From: JASGDC01 sp047605865
GTDB taxonomy: Bacteria; Actinomycetota; Actinomycetes; Actinomycetales; Micrococcaceae
DNA: 64,000 nt
Direction: 5' to 3'
NCBI GenBank assembly: GCA_047605865.1
Contig: JASGFC010000004.1
Span: 1-64,000, forward strand
Part shown: positions 60,396-64,000 of the stretch, in pieces
Layout: every line of letters begins with the position of its first letter
Numbering within the stretch: position 1 is the stretch's first letter
Notes under the pieces: generated by a model
Seen by the model: only the letters and a program-made list of their open reading frames with translations
Told to the model about the DNA's origin: nothing
The model's database searches: none
Made by a program: the position numbers and the translations under genes

Positions 60396-61223
60396 TTAAA
60401 GCCGTGGGTCATGATAGTCTGTAGGATTATTGTTACGTGGTTTGCGTGATAGGCTTTCTTCTAAACCAGTATTAGCATGTGCCAGTGCAGCTTCTTCTTT
60501 TTTCTTACGAGATAAGTAGTATGAAGCAAGGCCACCAAGTGCTGCTAAAGTTAAGATACCAGCTATGAGCCAAGGAACAACACTAGATTTATGTTGGCTT
60601 GAGGAATCATTAGCAAAAGGCGTAGTATCAGGAGTACTGGTATCAGTTGAAGTGCTCGTATCGCTAGTATTAGTAGTGCTGCTATCTGTAACAGAGCTAG
60701 TCATAGTTGGGTTAGCTGTGCTAGAGTCCGTTGCTTCATCTGAAGAATCTTGCTTTTCCATGAAAATATTGATGGATTGCGAAGTCTGACCACTAGTTTC
60801 ACCAGTAACCGAGACTTGATAATAGCAACCAGTAGTACCACCATCACAGTTAGCGTCAAGGGTTAGCAATGATGAGGTAGCATTTCCGGAAGCATCTGCT
60901 TGAATCTTTTCATGATCATCAGAAGAAGAATCATTATCAAAATTTTCATCAGCAGATGGGCCAACCGTGTTAATTTCTGCCCATTCATTTGGTTGCAATC
61001 CAGTCATGTTGAAAGAAACTGGTTGACTGGAATCGTAAGCTGGAGCATTGCTATCAGCGCTAGAAGCCTGTGTACCTGTTCCTACTGTAATTGATGGAGT
61101 CTGAGCGGTTGCAGAGGCAAAGGCAGAAGCAGTATCCGTTGCATCTGTAGTATCAGCTATGGCAGCTGGTGCAAAGCTTAGAGTTGCAGAAAACAAAGCA
61201 ACAGCTAAAATTTTATTCTTCAT
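60396..61223 (-). CDS. Membrane-anchored cell-surface protein of unknown function
   Basis: A 275-residue protein. A signal peptide (residues 1-23, ending A-A-I-A-D) is followed by a short domain (about 45-155) with two Cys in N-C-D-G-G-T-T-G-C that probably form a disulfide. A Ser/Thr/Asp-rich stalk (about 158-210), one membrane segment (about 216-238) and a basic/polar cytoplasmic tail complete it. The architecture is that of a wall-spanning surface protein held by a C-terminal helix, without LPxTG. GGAGA precedes the ATG. The function is not known. Confidence 0.85.
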   Translation of the reverse strand: MKNKILAVALFSATLSFAPAAIADTTDATDTASAFASATAQTPSITVGTGTQASSADSNAPAYDSSQPVSFNMTGLQPNEWAEINTVGPSADENFDNDSSSDDHEKIQADASGNATSSLLTLDANCDGGTTGCYYQVSVTGETSGQTSQSINIFMEKQDSSDEATDSSTANPTMTSSVTDSSTTNTSDTSTSTDTSTPDTTPFANDSSSQHKSSVVPWLIAGILTLAALGGLASYYLSRKKKEEAALAHANTGLEESLSRKPRNNNPTDYHDPRL

Positions 61224-61314
61224 GGTTCTCCAGAAAATAGTTCATGTGTAAGTAGTTAAAAATGACAGCACAACGTAGGTACTAACAAATAATAAAGAAA
61301 CTTACTGTGAAATC

Positions 61315-62055
61315 TTATTGATCTAGTTCAGCAGCAGCATCATGATCAATAAGCCACAGTGTTTCATCTGTTCCATTAACAGCTGAAGCAGGATATTCCA
61401 TCATGTCAGCATTTTCAGAAAGTGAGGCTTTAACTGCATCCGCCTTTTCAGAGCCTGATACAAGACACCAAACTTTACTAGCACCACAAAGCATTGGCAT
61501 ACTCATGGTAAGACGTTCTGGAGGTGGTTTTGGTGAGTCTTTTTCAGAAAGAAATTCACTGTCTTCACACTTTAAAGTTGCTTTACCTGGGAAAAGCGAA
61601 GCGATATGAGCATCTGGACCAATCCCAAGCAAAACAAGGTCAAACTTAGGACCATCCGGAAAGCTCTTAGCAACTTCTTTATTAAATGCCACAGCAGCAG
61701 CAGCTACAGAGTCGAAATCATCTGTAGCTGGTAGCTCATACACTTTGTTTGGATCAATTTCAATTTTGTTTAAAAGAGCATCAAAGGCTTGTACAGCATT
61801 ACGATCTTTATCGTCTGCAGCTACAAATCGCTCATCACCCCACCAAAAGTGAACTTTTGTCCAGTCAACAAGGTCTTTATCTTTATGGTCTGCAATTGCG
61901 GCCAAAGAAGCTATACCAATTGTTCCACCAGTAAGAACCCAATGAGCTTCACCCTGAGCAGCTTGTACTTCCTTGAGTTCTTCAATAACCTTTTCAGCAA
62001 TACTGTTTTTCAGTGTTTCCTCATCAGGATGCAAAACTACGACTGCGTGTGACAT
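61315..62055 (-). CDS. pgl: 6-phosphogluconolactonase
   Basis: A 246-residue lactonase of the oxidative pentose phosphate pathway that hydrolyses 6-phosphogluconolactone. The family stretches are W-V-L-T-G-G-T, H-F-W-W-G-D-E-R-F-V and L-L-G-I-G-P-D-A-H-I-A-S-L-F-P-G. It is the last gene of the zwf-opcA-pgl unit, 8 bases after opcA. Confidence 0.96.
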   Translation of the reverse strand: MSHAVVVLHPDEETLKNSIAEKVIEELKEVQAAQGEAHWVLTGGTIGIASLAAIADHKDKDLVDWTKVHFWWGDERFVAADDKDRNAVQAFDALLNKIEIDPNKVYELPATDDFDSVAAAAVAFNKEVAKSFPDGPKFDLVLLGIGPDAHIASLFPGKATLKCEDSEFLSEKDSPKPPPERLTMSMPMLCGASKVWCLVSGSEKADAVKASLSENADMMEYPASAVNGTDETLWLIDHDAAAELDQ

Positions 62056-62063
62056 TATTAAAC

Positions 62064-63071
62064 CTACTTCTTAGTTGTTTTCTTTGCAGCTGTTTTTTTA
62101 GCAGTACTTGCTGGTTTAGCTGCATCTTTATCTGTAGTATTTTCGTGCTTAAGTTTTACGCGAGAAAGTCCTTTTGTGAGAACTTCTCCATAAACTTCAT
62201 CAGCGTCAATGCGACGTAATTCTTCTGCTAAACAATCTGGTAGATTACGACGTGGAAGAGAAAGGGTTTGCTTTTGTTCACCTGGTTGGGTCAATTCAGC
62301 AGTTTCTTTACCTATAGGGCGGAACATATTAACTACGCCACCATCTTTGAATGTGATATTAACACCAGTAACACCGGTACCTTTACCAGAATCTTCAAGA
62401 CAAGCATCCTGTTTGAGGTCTTTACCTAACCAAGCAGCAAGTAAATAGGAGCTTGGTGAGTCAGTTGCACCTTTAACAGTTATAGACTCAACTCTAGGAT
62501 TCTTAAAATTGTTAAAGACTGCAACAAGTTGTTCACGCCAGTGCGTTAGTCTTGTCCAGGCGAAGTCTGTGTCACCATCAGCATAAGTTGCAGCAAGATC
62601 TTTTAAAGTTTTCATCGGGTCTACTGTATTAGCTGAGTCAGTAATACGGCGTTGTGAAATCTTACCAAGAGTACTCTTGGCAGCATTTTCAGGAGTTTCA
62701 TTTGGCCATAGTGTGACAATTGGAGCATCTGGCAAAATGAGACCAGTAACTAAGCTAGCCTTCTGATTGATTAATTCGCCAGAAACCTCAAGGATAACAA
62801 TTTCTGAAGCGCCAGCATCTGCACCTACACGGATTTCTGCGTCTAATCTATTAGACGAGCGTTGTGTATTTTCTGCTACTACGATAACACGCATAGGGTG
62901 TTCACGACTAGCTTCCTTAGCAGCTTTAATTGCTTCTTCTTCTTGACCTTTAGGTGTGGAAATGATGAGTGTTAGTACACGACCTAACGCAACAACACCA
63001 CCTTCTTCACGAAGTTTAACGAGTTTATCGTTAACAGCAGCTGTGGTTGTCTTTTCAAGATGTAGTTTCAT
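62064..63071 (-). CDS. opcA: Glucose-6-phosphate dehydrogenase assembly protein OpcA
   Basis: A 335-residue OpcA, a factor found in Actinobacteria and cyanobacteria that activates or assembles Zwf. N-terminal V-N-D-K-L-V-K-L-R-E-E-G-G, central P-D-A-P-I-V-T-L-W-P and the R-R-N-L-P-D-C-L-A-E-E-L-R-R-I-D-A-D end region fit the family. A Lys/Ala-rich tail of about 25 residues follows. The ATG at 63071 follows GGAGG by 5 bases and overlaps the zwf stop by 4 bases. A TTG 12 bases further upstream would overlap that ribosome-binding site. Confidence 0.95.
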   Translation of the reverse strand: MKLHLEKTTTAAVNDKLVKLREEGGVVALGRVLTLIISTPKGQEEEAIKAAKEASREHPMRVIVVAENTQRSSNRLDAEIRVGADAGASEIVILEVSGELINQKASLVTGLILPDAPIVTLWPNETPENAAKSTLGKISQRRITDSANTVDPMKTLKDLAATYADGDTDFAWTRLTHWREQLVAVFNNFKNPRVESITVKGATDSPSSYLLAAWLGKDLKQDACLEDSGKGTGVTGVNITFKDGGVVNMFRPIGKETAELTQPGEQKQTLSLPRRNLPDCLAEELRRIDADEVYGEVLTKGLSRVKLKHENTTDKDAAKPASTAKKTAAKKTTKK

Positions 63072-64000
63072 GGTCGCCTCCAAGTACGTTTGTCATTGGC
63101 CATCATCTGGTCAGCGGAATCAGGACCCCAGCCACCTGGAGCATAACCTTCAAGTTTATCTTTCTTTCGTGCCCAATACTTTTCAATAGGGTCAAGAATC
63201 TTCCATGATAGTTCTACTTCCTCTTGACGAGGGAATAGTGGAGGTTCTCCGAGAAGAACATCTAGTATAAGACGTTCGTAAGCTTCTGGGCTTGCTTCAG
63301 TAAAAGAATGACCGTATGCAAAGTCCATCGTTACGTCACGAACTTCCATTTCAGTGCCTGGCACTTTTGAGCCGAAACGGATAGTAATACCTTCATCAGG
63401 CTGAATACGTAATACAAGCGCATTGTGACCAAAGTCTGTATCGTCTTGTTCTTTGAAAAGACGAGTAGGGTTCTTTTTCATGACAAGAGCAATTTCTGTA
63501 ACCCTACGTCCAAGACGTTTACCTGTGCGTAGGTAGAAAGGAGTTCCAGACCAACGGCGTGTATTAACGTCAAGACGTACTGCTGCAAAAGTTTCAGTAG
63601 TTGATTTAGGGTCCATACCTTCTTCTTCAAGGAAGCCTAGAACTTTTTCACCGCCTTGCCAACCGCCATCGTATTGTCCACGAGCAGTATGTTTACCAAG
63701 ATCCTTAGGCAGTGTGACAGCCGCAAGAACTTTTTCTTTTTCAGCTCGAAGGTCTTTTGCTTCAAAGGAGATAGGTTCTTCCATCGCTGTTAAAGCAAAT
63801 AGCTGCAGCAAGTGGTTTTGGATAACGTCACGAGCAGCACCAACACCATCGTAGTAACCGGCACGCCCACCAACACCAATATCTTCTGCCATTGTAATTT
63901 GAACATGGTCTACGAAATTAGAGTTCCAAAGGGGCTCAAAAATCTGATTTGCGAAACGCAAAGCCAAGATGTTCTGTACTGTTTCTTTACCTAGGTAGTG
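63068..64000 (-). CDS. zwf: Glucose-6-phosphate dehydrogenase (C-terminal part; 5' end beyond window)
   Basis: The first enzyme of the oxidative pentose phosphate pathway. About 310 residues are visible; the N-terminus with the NADP-binding fold lies outside. At the window edge the frame reads H-Y-L-G-K-E-T-V-Q-N, the substrate-binding signature with the catalytic region's Lys, continuing into F-A-N-Q-I-F-E-P-L-W-N and, further on, Y-L-R-T-G-K-R. The stop overlaps the opcA ATG (ATGA at 63068-63071). The order zwf-opcA-pgl is standard in Actinobacteria. Confidence 0.96.
   Translation of the reverse strand, partial: HYLGKETVQNILALRFANQIFEPLWNSNFVDHVQITMAEDIGVGGRAGYYDGVGAARDVIQNHLLQLFALTAMEEPISFEAKDLRAEKEKVLAAVTLPKDLGKHTARGQYDGGWQGGEKVLGFLEEEGMDPKSTTETFAAVRLDVNTRRWSGTPFYLRTGKRLGRRVTEIALVMKKNPTRLFKEQDDTDFGHNALVLRIQPDEGITIRFGSKVPGTEMEVRDVTMDFAYGHSFTEASPEAYERLILDVLLGEPPLFPRQEEVELSWKILDPIEKYWARKKDKLEGYAPGGWGPDSADQMMANDKRTWRRP

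Noticed and set aside
63955..64000. A possible one-base frameshift in zwf at the A-run near 63960-63963.
   Set aside because: The conserved frame H-Y-L-G-K-E-T-V-Q-N into F-A-N-Q-I-F-E-P continues without a break when the run is read with three A, which also fits the window length. There is no support for a frameshift.
1..64000. tRNA, rRNA, insertion sequence, integrase, prophage or defence island.
   Set aside because: I found no tRNA-like cloverleaf, transposase, integrase or phage gene by reading. The window is core chromosome.

Overview
This is a gene-dense, AT-rich stretch of an actinobacterial chromosome. I judge it to be about 40% GC by eye and did not count it. The gene order points to Actinomycetota: yebC-ruvC-ruvA-ruvB-secD-secF-rel; uvrA-uvrC-rapZ-yvcK-whiA followed by gap-pgk-tpiA-secG; zwf-opcA-pgl; GT-C mannosyltransferase; WhiA and OpcA themselves. 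The superoxide dismutase gene between whiA and gap, and the Tat-exported RCC1 protein, fit a Micrococcaceae-like lineage, but the base composition is unusually low for that family. I see no rRNA, tRNA, insertion sequence, prophage or CRISPR array. No stretch longer than about 160 bases lacks a gene.

Layout. 1-2377: tail of an acidic protein, orn, and a lipomannan-type mannosyltransferase. 2514-9000: fatty-acyl-CoA ligase, MFS transporter, ThrE exporter, VIT/CCC1 metal transporter, universal stress protein, SSB paralogue. 9106-12597 (minus strand): ilvE, a umuD-umuC translesion pair and a TRIC-type channel. 12707-20786: the yebC-ruvCAB-secDF-rel block. 20638-23437 (minus): AbiEi-like protein, DUF349 protein, membrane cyclophilin. 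23494-30908: hisS, aspS, small membrane protein, MmpL-type transporter, rarA. 31030-36666: rpsA, coaE, uvrB, small protein, TerC. 36707-46016: a pair of dynamin-like GTPases, an acyltransferase-SGNH enzyme and a heterodimeric ABC exporter. 46173-48377: Tat-exported RCC1 propeller and a small membrane protein. 48488-60316: uvrA-uvrC-rapZ-yvcK-whiA, sodA, gap-pgk-tpiA-secG. 60396-64000 (minus): a cell-surface protein and pgl-opcA-zwf.

Genome maintenance is a strong theme: RuvABC, RarA, UvrA, UvrB, UvrC, an SSB paralogue and a UmuDC-type polymerase. A LexA-type operator sits at the start of umuD and a weaker one lies just before uvrA, which would tie translesion synthesis and excision repair to the SOS response. 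Central carbon metabolism is the second theme, with lower glycolysis and the oxidative pentose phosphate branch transcribed towards each other.

The most unusual points are as follows. The UmuD homologue has lost both catalytic residues and the cleavable N-terminus, so it looks like a permanently UmuD'-like partner for an intact polymerase. The ruvC reading frame has no ATG, GTG or TTG start upstream of its catalytic aspartate. A run of nine G lies in the probable promoter of the secreted seven-repeat RCC1 protein. An SSB paralogue has a four-cysteine tail in place of the usual acidic tip. Many genes have a -10 hexamer 6 to 9 bases before the start codon, implying leaderless mRNAs.
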